Shown: positions 32,250 through 43,213, counted from the first letter of the stretch. The stretch is DNA of 64,000 bases from Phymorhynchus buccinoides (GCA_017654935.2 CM065711.1:27614555-27678554); one strand, 5' to 3'. A program made the numbers and translations. The notes: generated from the sequence alone by a model not told the origin.

Positions 32250-35200
32250 TTTTGATGTCATAGTCCTGGAATGGTGGTTTTTGGCTTAGGCAAGTCAAGA
32301 AGGATACTATATCTCCTGGAATGGTGGTTTTTGGCTTAGGCAAGTCAAGAAGGATACTATATCTCCTGGAATGGTGGTTTTTGGCTTAGGCAAGTCAAGA
32401 AGGATACTATATCTCCTGGAATGGTGGTTCTTGGCTTAGGCAAGTCAAGAAGGATACTATATCTCCTGGAATGGTGGTTCTTGGCTTAGGCAAGTCAAGA
32501 AGGATACTATATCTCCTGGAATGGTGGTTTTTGGCTTAGGCAAGTCAAGAAGGACACTACATCTCCTGGAATGGTGGTTTTTGGCTTAGGCAAGTCAAGA
32601 AGGATACTATATCTCCTGGAATGGTGGTTTTTGGCTTAGGCAAGTCAAGAAGGATACTATATCTCCTGGAATGGTGGTTTTTGGCTTAGGCAAGTCAAGA
32701 AGGATACTATATCTCCTGGAATGGTGGTTCTTGGCTTAGGCAAGTCAAGAAGGATACTATATCTCCTGGAATGGTGGTTTTTGGCTTAGGCAAGTCAAGA
32801 AGGATACTATATCTCCTGGAATGGTGGTTCTTGGCTTAGGCAAGTCAAGAAGGATACTATATCTCCTGGAATGGTGGTTTTTGGCTTAGGCAAGTCAAGA
32901 AGGACACTACATCTCCTGGAATGGTGGTTTTTGGCTTAGGCAAGTCAAGAAGGATACTATATCTCCTGGAATGGTGGTTTTTGGCTTAGGCAAGTCAAGA
33001 AGGATACTATATCTCCTGGAATGGTGGTTTTTGGCTTAGGCAAGTCAAGAAGGATACTATATCTCCTGGAATGGTGGTTTTTGGCTTAGGCAAGTCAAGA
33101 AGGATACTATATCTCCTGGAATGGTGGTTCTTGGCTTAGGCAAGTCAAGAAGGATACTATATCTCCTGGAATGGTGGTTTTTGGCTTAGGCAAGTCAAGA
33201 AGGATACTATATCTCCTGGAATGGTGGTTTTTGGCTTAGGCAAGTCAAGAAGGATACTATATCTCCTGGAATGGTGGTTTTTGGCTTAGGCAAGTCAAGA
33301 AGGATACTATATCTCCTGGAATGGTGGTTCTTGGCTTAGGCAAGTCAAGAAGGATACTATATCTCCTGGAATGGTGGTTCTTGGCTTAGGCAAGTCAAGA
33401 AGGATACTATATCTCCTGGAATGGTGGTTTTTGGCTTAGGCAAGTCAAGAAGGATACTATATCTCCTGGAATGGTGGTTTTTGGCTTAGGCAAGTCAAGA
33501 AGGATACTATATCTCCTGGAATGGTGGTTCTTGGCTTAGGCAAGTCAAGAAGGATACTATATCTCCTGGAATGGTGGTTTTTGGCTTAGGCAAGTCAAGA
33601 AGGACACTACATCTCCTGGAATGGTGGTTTTTGGCTTAGGCAAGTCAAGAAGGATACTACATCTCCTGGAATGGTGGTTTTTGGCTTAGGCAAGTCAAGA
33701 AGGATACTATATCTCCTGGAATGGTGGTTTTTGGCTTAGGCAAGTCAAGAAGGACACTACATCTCCTGGAATGGTGGTTTTTGGCTTAGGCAAGTCAAGA
33801 AGGACACTACATCTCCTGGAATGGTGGTTTTTGGCTTAGGCAAGTCAAGAAGGATACTATATCTCCTGGAACGGTGGTTTTTGGCTTAGGCAAGTCAAGA
33901 AGGATACTATATCTCCTGGAATGGTGGTTTTTGGCTTAGGCAAGTCAAGAAGAATACTATATCTCCTGGAACGGTGGTTTTTGGCTTAGGCAAGTCAAGA
34001 AGGATACTATATCTCCTGGAACGGTGGTTTTTGGCTTAGGCAAGTCAAGAAGGATACTATTGGTGGTTTTTGGCTTAGGCAAGTCAAGAAGAATACTACA
34101 TCTCCTGGAATGGTGGTTTTTGGCTTAGGCAAGTCAAGAAGGATACTATATCTCCTGGAATGGTGTTTTTTGGTTTAGGCAAGTCAAGAAAGATACTACA
34201 TCTCCTGGAATGGTGGTTTTTGGCTTAGGCAAGTCAAGAAGGATACTATATCTCCTGGAATGGTGGTTTTTGGCTTAGGCAAGTCAAGAAGGATACTACA
34301 TCTCCTGGAATGGTGGTTTTTGGCTTAGGCAAGTCAAGAAGGATACTATATCTCCTGGAATGGTGGTTTTTGGCTTAGGCAAGTCAAGAAGGATACTATA
34401 TCTCCTGGAATGGTGGTTTTTGGCTTAGGCAAGTCAAGAAGGATACTATATCTCCTGGAATGGTGGTTTTTGGCTTAGGCAAGTCAAGAAGGATACTATA
34501 TCTCCTGGAATGGTGGTTTTTGGCTTAGGCAAGTCAAGAAGGATACTATATCTCCTGGAATGGTGGTTTTTGGCTTAGGCAAGTCAAGAAGGATACTATA
34601 TCTCCTGGAATGGTGGTTTTTGGCTTAGGCAAGTCAAGAAGGATACTACATCTCCTGGAATGGTGGTTTTTGGCTTAGGCAAGTCAAGAAGGATACTACA
34701 TCTCCTGGAATGGTGGTTTTTGGCTTAGGCAAGTCAAGAAGGACACTACATCTCCTGGAATGGTGGTTTTTGGCTTAGGCAAGTCAAGAAGGACACTACA
34801 TCTCCTGGAATGGTGGTTTTTGGCTTAGGCAAGTCAAGAAGGATACTACATCTCCTGGAATGGTGGTTTTTGGCTTAGGCAAGTCAAGAAGGATACTATA
34901 TCTCCTGGAATGGTGGTTTTTGGCTTAGGCAAGTCAAGAAGGACACTACATCTCCTGGAATGGTGGTTTTTGGCTTAGGCAAGTCAAGAAGGACACTACA
35001 TCTCCTGGAATGGTGGTTCTTGGCTTAGGCAAGTCAAGAAGGATACTTCATCTCCTGGAATGGTGGTTTTTGGCTTAGGCAAGTCAAGAAGGATACTTCA
35101 TCTCCTGGAATGGTGGTTTTTGGCTTAGGCAAGTCAAGAAGGATACTATATCTCCTGGAATGGTGGTTTGGGGCTTAGGCAAGTCAAGAAGGATACTATA

Positions 35201-35252
35201 TCTCCTGGAATGGTGGTTTGGGGCTTAGGCAAGTCAAGAAGGATACTATATC
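32250..35252. repeat. 50-bp satellite array, about 60 copies
   Basis: Head-to-tail 50-bp units (ATCTCCTGGAATGGTGGTTT, then TTGGCTTAGGCAAGTCAAGA, AGGATACTAT). The array is very homogeneous with a small set of shared variants (GTTCTTGG, GGACACTACA, AACGGTGG). One unit near 34060 is short by about 20 bp. The right flank (TTTCCTCTGGCAGTGAAAGG) and the left flank (TTTTGATGTCATAGTCCTGG) equal the two halves of the MITE at 53994-54205, which contains a single unit. The array is therefore an expansion inside such a MITE. Confidence 0.95.
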
Positions 35253-35364
35253 CTCAGACCATTTTCTCAGATAAGAGTCTAACAGGTTTCTGTTAAATCT
35301 TATAACAAGAAAATCGATATAATTTCTCTGTTTTCCTCTGGCAGTGAAAGGGTTTTATTCTTAC

Positions 35365-35695
35365 TCCTTCTTCGTCAATCGCTCAGTTTCCTGTCAATTA
35401 CGAATGGAGATGCGCCATGCTGCAGTTATGCGCCTAACTAAGAAATAATTAGGCCCAGCATGTCCTGTTTTCGGCTAGAAAAAAATCATCGAAAGAATTT
35501 CAGAAGGCAGGAGAATGGACCAAATTACAAAACAAAAAACAAGGCAGAAAGATAAGCAGGTGACCGTAAATGAAGGGAAAAGGCAGAGTCAAAGAGAGTG
35601 GCAGATTAGAGGAAGATACAAGCACAGAACTTCCAGATGGTGGGGGAACTATTTGTATGAAAGACAGTCCCCAGTATCTCCAAGGGAGGTCTGAT
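35365..35695 (+). mobile_element. Copy of the CTTCTTCGATCGCTCAGAC element
   Basis: TATGCGCCTAACTAAGAAAT, GAAGGCAGGAGAATGGACC and CACAGAACTTCCAGATGGTG follow the same order as at 5754-6090. Confidence 0.75.
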
Positions 35696-35814
35696 TCTTA
35701 TAAATAACAAAATTACCAGATGATTTTTTTTTAAACGATTTTCTTATCTACCGCTTTTTTTTTTTTTATATAAAAAACCTGTACTACCATCTCCTCATTA
35801 ACAAAATGGAACAG

Positions 35815-36170
35815 TCCATCCCCCCCCCCCCCCATGACGCACTACGGAAGAGTCCACATACCCGACAGGGAGAGGCAGGATGGTGCGCACTTCCTGAACA
35901 CATTTTTACCCTCTGGTCGTTCATTGACCAGTGAAATATACCAAGTACCCCAATTCCCCCCAACACACTACGGAAGAGTCCACATACCTGACAGGGAGGG
36001 TCAGGATGGCGCACACTTCCTGAACAAATTTTTGCCCTCCGGTCGTTCATCGACTAGTGAGAGACCAAGTACCCCACCCCTAACACTTTGGAACAGTCCA
36101 CCCCCCCCCCCACCCCCCACCCCCCCCCCCCCCCCCCCACCCCCGACCCACTACGGAAGAGTCCACATAC
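35815..36170. repeat. Donor-derived copies of TPR2-C with poly-C tracts
   Basis: Two extra copies (35840-35935 and 35963-36065) of the exon 3' end and donor of TPR2-C (CACTACGGAAGAGTCCACAT, then ACCTGACAGGGAGGG). Long C-runs at 35821-35833 and 36098-36138 separate them. On the minus strand each copy includes CTGTCAG|GTATGTGG. Confidence 0.88.
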
Positions 36171-36324
36171 CTGACAGGGAGGGCAGGATGGTGCACACTT
36201 CCTGCACAAATTTCGTCTTCTGGTCGTCGTCGGCCTGTTCGCTGCTCATCCCCTTCAGGAAGTTGTCGCAGGCTTTGAAGTATTCCTTCCTCTCCATCAG
36301 CATCTTGCCCAGTCGCCAGAACGG
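36171..36324 (-). CDS. TRANK1-like: TRANK1-like exon, cassette C, TPR2
   Basis: Internal exon of 154 bp. Acceptor TTTCACAG|CCG, phase 0 in; donor G|GTATGT, phase 1 out. It is open from PFWRLGKMLMERKEYFKACD to VQEVCTILPSLS. FWRLGKMLMERKEYFKACDN completes the TPR begun at the end of exon 37262-37518 (SYHK-PFWRLGKML), with Gly and Ala in the canonical positions. Both sides of this exon carry tandem copies of its own junctions. Confidence 0.83.
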
Positions 36325-36815
36325 CTGTGAAAGGGTTAAAGAATCACACATCATCATAATCATCATTAACTTTATCATCTTCATCACCATCGTCGTCATT
36401 AGTATCATCTTCAGGAAGTTGTTGCAGGCTCACACAATATCATCATAATCATCATTAACTTCATCATCATCTTCATCATCATCGTCGTCAGTAGTATCAT
36501 CTTCAGGAAGTTGTCGCAGGCTTTGAAGAACTCCTTCCTCTCCACCAGCATTTTGCCCAGTTTGCCAGAACGGCTTTGAAAGGGTTAAAGAATCACACAT
36601 CATCATTAACTTAATCATCTTCATCATCATCGTCATTAGTATCATCTTCAGGAAGTTGACGCAGGCTTTGAAAGGGTTAAAGACTTCACACATCATCATA
36701 ATCATCATTAACTTTATCATCTTCATCATCGTCGTCGTCATTAGTATCATCTTCAGGAAGTTGTTGCAGGCTTTGAAAGGGTTAAAGAATCACACTGTCA
36801 TGATATCATCCTCAA
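36325..36815. repeat. Acceptor-derived tandem repeat of TPR2-C
   Basis: Four or so partial copies of the exon 5' part (ATCTTCAGGAAGTTG, GCAGGCTTTGAAG) and its TTTCACAG acceptor region (GAAAGGGTTAAAGAATCACA), joined by (CAT)n tracts. Later copies are progressively deleted, so that GGCTTTGAAAGGGTTAAAG fuses exon interior to intron. Confidence 0.85.
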
Positions 36816-37029
36816 TATCGTCACCATTAACTCATTCAAGATAGCTGTCAATTTGATGCATTTGCTTCAAGGGAAGTAATTCTATGTGCACACCATACCT
36901 TGGTCACATCTAAACTCACTTTGCTCCCTTAGACCACAATTTTGCCTCTGAAATTGTCTGAGACTGCATGACAGGGCTGTATTCTATGCTTCCTTTCATA
37001 ATGATATCCCAGCGTTAACCAGGCCCGAG
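36816..37029. other. Intron, nothing recognised
   Basis: Unremarkable unique-looking sequence with no exon-like frame. Confidence 0.5.
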
Positions 37030-37200
37030 AACTACAGACACCTGCAGTGTTGGTCTTGAAATTAGAGCAACACTCTCAGAATCGCATCCGTTAAGCGGAT
37101 GAAGCTCGACTGTGTGGCATCAGTCTGGGTAGGAGTCTCTGATGGGATCTGAACCCAAGACCTCACAGCCAGTAGTCTGCGACGTTAAAGGTGGTCTATT
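37030..37200 (-). mobile_element. tRNA-derived SINE-like fragment
   Basis: On the minus strand TCGCAGACTACTGGCTGTGA is followed by GGTTCAGATCCC, a B-box-like motif. A hairpin CCGTTAAGCGG lies at 37089. The A-box is not clear. Confidence 0.4.
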
Positions 37201-37261
37201 TTTAGTATGGCAATGAACGGAAAAGCGAATCATCACTACCCCTCTCTTCAAAAGATCTAAC

Positions 37262-37518
37262 CTTGTGATAGGACGGATCATGGACGGAGCTGGCTAGGGC
37301 CTCTCTGAAGGCTCTGTCGTGGTCGTTCATGGAGGTGTAGACGGCGGCCTTGTTGTTCAGGAGCACCGCCACCTCTCCATCCATGCCACCGTACCCGCTC
37401 GTCTCGATGGCATAGATGGCCTGATCGTAGAGGGCCAGCGCTCTCTCCCTGTTTTTCGCCCGGTGGGCCGTGTTGCCTTCCTGCTTGAGCCACTCGATGC
37501 GCTTCTTGAACGCTTCCG
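37262..37518 (-). CDS. TRANK1-like: TRANK1-like exon, cassette C, TPR1
   Basis: Internal exon of 257 bp. Acceptor GTCACAG|CG, phase 1 in; donor AAG|GTTAGA, phase 0 out. It reads EAFKKRIEWLKQEGNTAHR through LALYDQAIYAIET, VAVLLNNKAAVYTSMNDHDR and ASSVHDPSYHK. Two and a half TPRs: QEGNTAHRAKNRERALALYD and AVLLNNKAAVYTSMNDHDRA have the canonical W/L-G-Y-A-Y-A spacing and the LLNNKAAVY motif seen in TRANK1 and in co-chaperones. The third TPR continues in exon 36171-36324. The first codon is completed by A from the upstream ANK2-B exon (39429-39719), giving an in-frame Thr; this supports cassette-to-cassette splicing. Confidence 0.88.
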
Positions 37519-37544
37519 CTGTGACATTACCTTTCAGATATAAC

Positions 37545-37855
37545 TTGCCTGGGAGGGCTCCCAATCGTCCCGCAAAACAAGGGCTCCCAGGGACTCCTTC
37601 ACTTACAGTATAGAGGGTCCTAGAGGCGGGATAGAGGCAGGGCTCCCAAATGTCCCGCAAAACAAGGGGTTCCAGGGACCCCTTCACTTACCGCATAGAG
37701 GGATAGAGGGTCCCAGTGGCATTGCGAATGCCAAAAAGAAATTTTCTAGTGCATCCCTGGGACCCCCCTGCACATTCTTTTAGAGGGTCCTTTAGAATTT
37801 TAGTGCTTCATAGACCTCCAAATGGGGGTTCTTGGGAGCCCTGGGCACCCATTAT
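37545..37855. mobile_element. hAT-type MITE fragments, CAGGGCTCCCAA ends
   Basis: AGGGCTCCCAATCGTCCCGC at 37555 and CAGGGCTCCCAAATGTCCCG at 37638 are two left ends in tandem, and GGGAGCCCTGG at 37835 is a right end. A complete copy is at 50293-50509, partial ones at 52372-52590 and 52830-52870. Confidence 0.75.
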
Positions 37856-37883
37856 CAAACTCTTTGGAACCGACAAGAGCAAA

Positions 37884-38165
37884 CCTACATCATGCGTGCA
37901 ACTACACAAAATGAAAAAAAACCCTGAAAGGTCGGGGTCCAGGGGTAATGCAGTCCCCTGCAGTTGAAGCAAAAATTGATTTCTGAAGGTATTTCAGTTT
38001 GCTTTCTCCACAATTTATACAAATGCTTATTTTTAAAGTGTTTGAAAAATACAGTAGACACACAAAGATCTTGTTTGACAAATAAAAAAAAAAAAAGGAA
38101 ATTCCTTTTCTGGTGAAATTCAAAAACAGGAAATCCTTGTATACCAGGAAAAGTTGCACACATGA
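37884..38165. mobile_element. CATGGGTGCTACT-family element, diverged
   Basis: Left end CATGCGTGCAACTACACA with CTGAAAGGTCGGGGTCCAGG as in 21379-22180, and right end GTTGCACACATGA. No transposase frame survives. Confidence 0.6.
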
Positions 38166-38287
38166 ACCTATAGCTTATGAAGGTATTGCGACAGACAGAC
38201 AAAAATTTGACAATTTTATATTTATTGTCATTACCAACATGGGTCTTATGACAAGGGGGTGGGGGGTGGGAGTAATCGACAAGGGAG

Positions 38288-38505
38288 AAAGGTGGCACTG
38301 GCAGAGTGGTTAAGATGTTCGCCTGCCAAATGTAATGCGTGACTGCAGTGTGAGTGACCCCGGGTTTGAATCCCGGCCTCCTCGCCCTTTCTATCTAGTT
38401 TGACAGGGAAATCGAACTGAAAGTCTGGTCCTTCGGACTGAACGTCTGGTCCTTCGGATGGGGACTTAAAGCTAGTCTGACCCGTGCACTTTACGCACGT
38501 AAAAA
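38288..38505 (+). mobile_element. tRNA-derived SINE
   Basis: An A-box-like TGGCAGAGTGGTTAAGATGT and a B-box GGGTTTGAATCCC lie 60 bases apart, as in a Leu/Ser-type tRNA head. They are followed by a body with CTGGTCCTTCGGA duplicated and the tail TTAAAGCTAGTCTGACCCGT shared with 4240-4284. The head lacks a credible full cloverleaf, so it is a SINE rather than a tRNA gene. Confidence 0.75.
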
Positions 38506-39230
38506 TATCTCTCTCTTTGCGTTTCTACTCACTGGGATGTCTCACAGTAATCATCAGCAAGCCAGCCGTGTGCTTGAACCTGCAGTCCAGATACTCTCTC
38601 TCTCTCTCATCTCCCCTCTCTCCCATCTCTCTCTATCAGCGTTTCTACTCACTGGGATGTCTCACGGCAATCATCAGCAAGCCAGCTGTGTGTTCGAACC
38701 TCCAAATACTCTCTCATCTCTCTCTCTCTCATCTCTCTCTATCAGCGTTTCTACTCACTGGGATGTCTCACGGCAATCATCAGCAAGCCAGCTGTGTGTT
38801 CGAACCTCCAAATACTCTCTCATCTCTCTCTCTCTCATCTCTCTGCGTTTCTACTCACTGGGATGTCTCACGGCAATCATCAGCAAGCCAGCTGTGTGTT
38901 CGAACCTCCAAATACTCTCTCATCTCTCTCTCTCTCATCTCTCTGCGTTTCTACTCACTGGGATGTCTCACGCAATCATCAGCAAGCCAGCTGTGTGTTC
39001 GAACCTCCAAATACTCTCTCATGTCTCTCTCTCTCTCTCTGCGTTTCTACTCTCTAGGACGCCTCACAGCAATCATCAGCCAGTCAGTCGTGTGCTCGAA
39101 CCTGCGGTCCACATACTCTCTCTCACTCATCTCTCTCATCTCTCTCTCATCTCTCTCCCTCTCTCTGCATTTCTACTCACTGGGATGTCTCACGGCATTC
39201 ATCAGCAAGCCAGTCATGAACCTGCAGATA

Positions 39231-39263
<33 letters not shown>

Positions 39264-39428
39264 ATCTCTCTCATCTCTCTCTCATCTCTCTCTCTCTCAT
39301 CTCATCTCTCTCTGCGTTTCTACTCACTAGGATGCCTCATGGCAGCCATCAGCAAGCCAGTTGTGCGCTTGAACCTCCGGTCCCCATACTCTCTCTCTCA
39401 TCTCATCTCTCTCTGCGTTTCTACTCAC
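38506..39428. repeat. Donor-derived tandem repeat of ANK2-B (8 copies)
   Basis: Eight copies (38518, 38639, 38743, 38844, 38945, 39041, 39168, 39314) of the exon 3' end plus donor (GCGTTTCTACTCACTGGGAT, then GTCTCACGGCAATCATCAGC). They are separated by (CT)n tracts of varying length. On the minus strand each has GTGAGTAGAAACGC after the exon end. The first few bases of the copied exon differ from the true exon (CTTGAACC/TTCGAACC), and copies nearest the exon are the most similar to it. Confidence 0.93.
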
Positions 39429-39719
39429 TAGGATGCCTCATGGCAGCCATCAGCAAGCCAGCCATGCGCTTGAACCTCCGGTCCAGGTACTCGTGCGGCG
39501 GCTTGCGCAACCCGTCCATTATTCCCGCCGCCGCGCCACCGGAGACCAACAGCTCGATCATCTCCTCGTGGAAAGGGCGCAGCGGCTTGGCCTTGGTGAG
39601 AAGGTGAAGGGCCGAGTTGCGCTTGGAGTCTTGAAGGTCCAGGTCCAGGGTTCGAAACTCCCCCGCGTAGGTCGGGTTCAGCATCTTGGTCAGCACCCAG
39701 CGAAACACCTCGCAAGAAC
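39429..39719 (-). CDS. TRANK1-like: TRANK1-like exon, cassette B, ankyrin segment 2 (ANK2-B)
   Basis: Internal exon of 291 bp, phase 1 at both ends. Acceptor CCTCTAG|GT, donor A|GTGAGTAG. It is open from SCEVFRWVLTKMLNPTY through LDLQDSKRNSALHLLTKAK, MIELLVSGGAAAGIMDGL and PPHEYLDRRFKRMAGLL. The SALHLL...MIELLVSGGA core is an ankyrin repeat (TxLHxL, LLxxGA). VFRWVL before it and the Asp-Leu-Gln-Asp turn follow the TRANK1 pattern (FRWL, then xDxxGxTxLH). It is homologous to 12851-13114. Confidence 0.88.
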
Positions 39720-39734
39720 CTAGAGGGGGGGAAC

Positions 39735-39990
39735 AAATGAAGAAGAAGAAAAAGAAGTAGGATCACAAATCTGGAAACGTGTGGCATGAGCTAGGCCGCG
39801 CACGACTGCTAACTTCGGCGGGAAGTTGCTTGTTCAGTCATTCACATCTGGGTCTGCGAAGCGATTGCATAGGTTTTAACACACATAATTTTTAGGCACC
39901 TGAGCGAATTTTTTACCCCGGTATTTTTTTTGGGGGGGTCAAGTTTTCACCGTCTTTCATGGGTTCGCGGAGGTCTACCATGCCTGACTA
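39735..39990. mobile_element. Left-truncated CAGGCATGGTAG MITE
   Basis: Starts inside the element (AAGAAGTAGGATCACAAATC), contains GCGCACGACTGCTAACTTCG and ends CTACCATGCCTGA, the standard right terminus. Confidence 0.75.
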
Positions 39991-40586
39991 ACACGCATGG
40001 AGAGTTTTGCTCAGACGGATGATCATCATCACGGGTTTGCATGTTTTCTTCCTTACATGCGTGCGTGTGTGTGTGTGTGCAAGTGTGTGCGTGCATGATT
40101 TCTTACCGACACGCATGGAGAGTTTGGGTCAGATGGATGATGATCATCACAGGTTTGCAGTTTTTCTTCCTCACGTTTCCTTAGCATGAGTGCATGTGCA
40201 TGAGTGTGCATGTGTGTGCATGCATGGTTTCTTACCGACACGCATGGAGAGTTTGGTCAGGAAGATATTCATGGGTTCGTCTTTTTTCCCTCCTCGTCCC
40301 CACGCTTCCTTTACGCGTGTGTGTGTGTGCGTGTGTGTGTGTGCGTGTGTGTGTGTGTGTACACGTGTGTGTGTGTAAGTGTGTACGCGTGTGTGTGTGT
40401 GTGTGCATGCATGGTTTCTTACTGACACGCAAGGAGAGTTAGGTCAGATGGATGATGATCATCACAGGTTTGTAGTTTTTCTTCCTCACGTTTCCTTAGC
40501 ATGTGTGCATGTGCATGAATGTGTGTGTGTGTGTGTGCGTGTATGCGTGTGTGTGTGTGTGTATGCACATGTGTGTGTGTGTATGC

Positions 40587-40641
<55 letters not shown>

Positions 40642-40869
40642 CACGTGTGTATATGCACGTGTGCGTGCGTGTGTGTGTGTGTGTGCATGTTTACTTACCG
40701 ACACGCATGGAGAGCTTGGTCAGATGGATGATTATGGATTTATGTGTGTGTGTGCATGCACGTGTGTATGTGTGTGTAAGTGTGTGCGTGCATGATTTCT
40801 TACTGACACGCATGAAGAGTTTGGTCAGATGGATGATGATCATCACAGGTTTGCAGTTTTTCTTCCTCA

Positions 40870-40910
<41 letters not shown>

Positions 40911-41040
40911 AAGTGTGTGCGTGCATGATGTCTTACTGACACGCATGGAGAGTTTGGTCAGATGGATGATGATCATCACAGACACAGGTTTGTAGTTTTT
41001 CTTCCTCACTTGTGTGTGTGTGTGGTGTGTGGTGTGTGTG

Positions 41041-41071
<31 letters not shown>

Positions 41072-41118
41072 TGTGCAAGTGTGTGTGTGTGCAAGTGTGT
41101 GCGTGCATGGTTTCTTAC
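39991..41118. repeat. Donor-derived tandem repeat of ANK1-B (7 copies) with GT tracts
   Basis: Seven copies (ends near 39990, 40105, 40230, 40418, 40693, 40798, 40931) of exon 3' end plus donor: GTTTCTTACCGACACGCATG, then GAGAGTTTGGTCAG. They are joined by (GT)n of 20-250 bases. On the minus strand each has CATGCGTGTCG|GTAAGAAACC, while the true exon has CATGCGTTTCG at the junction. Confidence 0.92.
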
Positions 41119-41266
41119 CGAAACGCATGGAGAGCTTGGTCAGGTGGATGATCATGGGTTCGTCTTTTATCCTCCTCTTCCCCACGTTCCCGCCGTGGTT
41201 CAGAATAAACACAGCCAGGGCGTCGCCCCACTGCCCGATCTGACGGGGGGCGATGCCATCGTACAG
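41119..41266 (-). CDS. TRANK1-like: TRANK1-like exon, cassette B, ankyrin segment 1 (ANK1-B)
   Basis: Internal exon of 148 bp. Acceptor TGTTCAG|CTG, phase 0 in; donor G|GTAAGA, phase 1 out. It is open from LYDGIAPRQIGQWGDAL to MIIHLTKLSMRF. QWGDALAVFILNHGGNVGKR then PMIIHLTKLSM follows the ankyrin-like pattern of ANK1-C and ANK1-D (helix, G, then hydrophobic-H). The next exon (39429-39719) completes its Gly codon in frame. Confidence 0.8.
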
Positions 41267-41574
41267 CTGAACACAGACAAAACACAGAGAGAAACAAGGT
41301 CACGACGGCGATAAATCAGACATGTTTACCCTGAAATTGGGCTTCGTGTATTCGAAATCCAAAATAAGTGTATTTTTCACAAAATAGGAGTACTCCAAAA
41401 GGAAAGTTAAAACAACCGAGTGCAAACATGCATGCATTTTATAACAACTTATATAAATACTGTGTCAAAAGTATCATCCATTTAAATTTATTAAAAGAAA
41501 CACATACACACACAGATTTCCCGAATCAGGCAATAATCAGAAACGGTAGATTTTTTTTCTTCACCATGTCATCA

Positions 41575-42575
41575 TATTTTCCCCATTTATCATATTTTCC
41601 CCCATTTATCATATTTTTTCCCATTTATCATATATTTTTTTCCATTTATCATATTTTTTCCTATTTATCATATTTTTCCCCATTTATTATATTTTTCCCC
41701 ATTTATCATATTTTTTTCCATTTACCATATTTTCCCCCATTTATCATATTTTTTCCCATTTATCATATTTTCCCCCATTTATCATATTTTTTCCCATTTA
41801 TCATATTTTCCCCCATTTATCATATTTTTTCCCATTTATCATATTTTCCCCCATTTATCATATTTTCCCCCATTTATCATATTTTTTTCCATTTATCATA
41901 TTTTTCCCCATTTATCATATTTTTCCCCATTTATCATATTTTCCCCAATTTATCATATTTTTCCCCATTTATCATATTTTCCCCCATTTATCATATTTTC
42001 CCCCATTTATCATATTTTTCCCCCATTTATCATATTTTTCCCCATTTATCATATTTTTCCCCATTTATCATATTTTTTTCCATTTATCATATTTTTTCCC
42101 ATTTATCATATTTTTTTCCATTTATCATATTTTTCCCCATTTATCATATTTTCCCCCATTTATCATATTTTTTCCCATTTATCATATTTTCCCCCATTTA
42201 TCATAGTTTTTTCCATTTCTCATAGTTTTCCCCATTTCTCATAGTTTTCCCCATTTATCATATTTTTCCCCATTTGTCATATTTTTTCCCATTTATCATA
42301 TTTTTTCCCATTTATCATATTTTTCCCCATTTGTCATATTTTTTCCCATTTATCATATTTTTTCCCTTTTTTTTCTCCCCATTTATCATGTTTTCCCATT
42401 TGTCATATTTTCCCCCATTTATCATATTTTGGTCAAATATGTGTCCAAAATATGGTGATATCTTATGGGCAAACAGGTCTGGATAATGTATGCCCGATCT
42501 GATGGGGGGAGATGCCATCGTACAGCTGAACACAGACAAACACAAGAGAGAAACAAGGTCACGACAGCGATAATT
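41575..42575. repeat. 19-bp pyrimidine-rich array bounded by a copied ANK1-B acceptor
   Basis: About 45 copies of CCCCCATTTATCATATTTT with length variation in the C and T runs (41575-42430). At 42486-42575 there is a second copy of the ANK1-B exon start, acceptor and intron (ATGCCATCGTACAGCTGAAC, then ACAGACAAACACAAGAGAGA). The array therefore sits between an original and a duplicated 3' splice site. Confidence 0.88.
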
Positions 42576-42620
42576 TATGCGCCGATGCCTTCCTCTCATG
42601 GTGACACACCTTCGAATCGA

Positions 42621-42758
42621 ATAGGGCGTTTGCCACGAGTGTTCGTTCCCTATACTAAACTACTAATTTGCCCGAGCTCGTTCTGCCCGAGTTGCGCTGA
42701 CCTCTCTAATTCATCTCAGTGAAATTCAAGGTCACCAGCGCGTGGCAAATGCTCTATT
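42621..42758. mobile_element. 138-bp MITE with ATAGGGCGTTTGCCACG ends
   Basis: ATAGGGCGTTTGCCACG at the left and CGTGGCAAATGCTCTAT at the right are inverted copies. No coding content. A single end recurs at 26824. Confidence 0.75.
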
Positions 42759-42949
42759 GTCACGATCGTATCGTATGGTTTAAATTTGTCTATTATAATT
42801 AGTCATGTAATTGGTATGTCGATGGCAGTATGATTTTATTTCAAATTGCAGTATTGTATTCAAACTTGATTGGGAATGTGAATGTGGTCTCTATGTTTCT
42901 TCTTAGAATGTTCATGTTGTAACTATTTTACTCTTGTATAATTAATTGT

Positions 42950-42957
42950 GTGCGAGT

Positions 42958-43006
<49 letters not shown>

Positions 43007-43170
43007 TAAGGAAGTAAGAGAACGTTGTGTGTAAGTATCGTGCTTATTTTACTTTCTAATGATTAATTATTTGTTTGCCTTTAATGTTCTTGTTATCAAT
43101 GTAAAGCGCACTGAGCTCATGTGAGAAAGAGCGCTATATAAATTCCCATTATTATTATTATTATTGTGGT
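42950..43170 (+). mobile_element. GT microsatellite and retroposon tail
   Basis: (GT)n at 42970-43005, then GTAAAGCGCACTGAGCTC and GCGCTATATAAATTCCC with (ATT)n at 43150-43166. Such GCGCTATATAAAT...(ATT)n ends are characteristic 3' tails of invertebrate SINE/LINE families. A reversed related tail is at 59440-59500. Confidence 0.65.
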
Positions 43171-43213
43171 CAAATCGTACGCAGTGTGGCTGGCCCTTTA
43201 CAGATAAGGGATA

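Noticed and set aside
38288..38375. A functional tRNA gene.
   Set aside because: A- and B-box matches are good, but acceptor-stem pairing is not evident and the body and tail recur elsewhere, so a SINE is more likely.
40007..41108. Cys/Val-rich and Thr/His-rich frames.
   Set aside because: They are products of (GT)n microsatellites within the ANK1-B donor array.
41368..42225. 285-codon frame rich in SYFPPFIIF-like repeats, membrane-protein-like.
   Set aside because: It is the 19-bp pyrimidine-rich array translated; composition alone explains the hydrophobicity.
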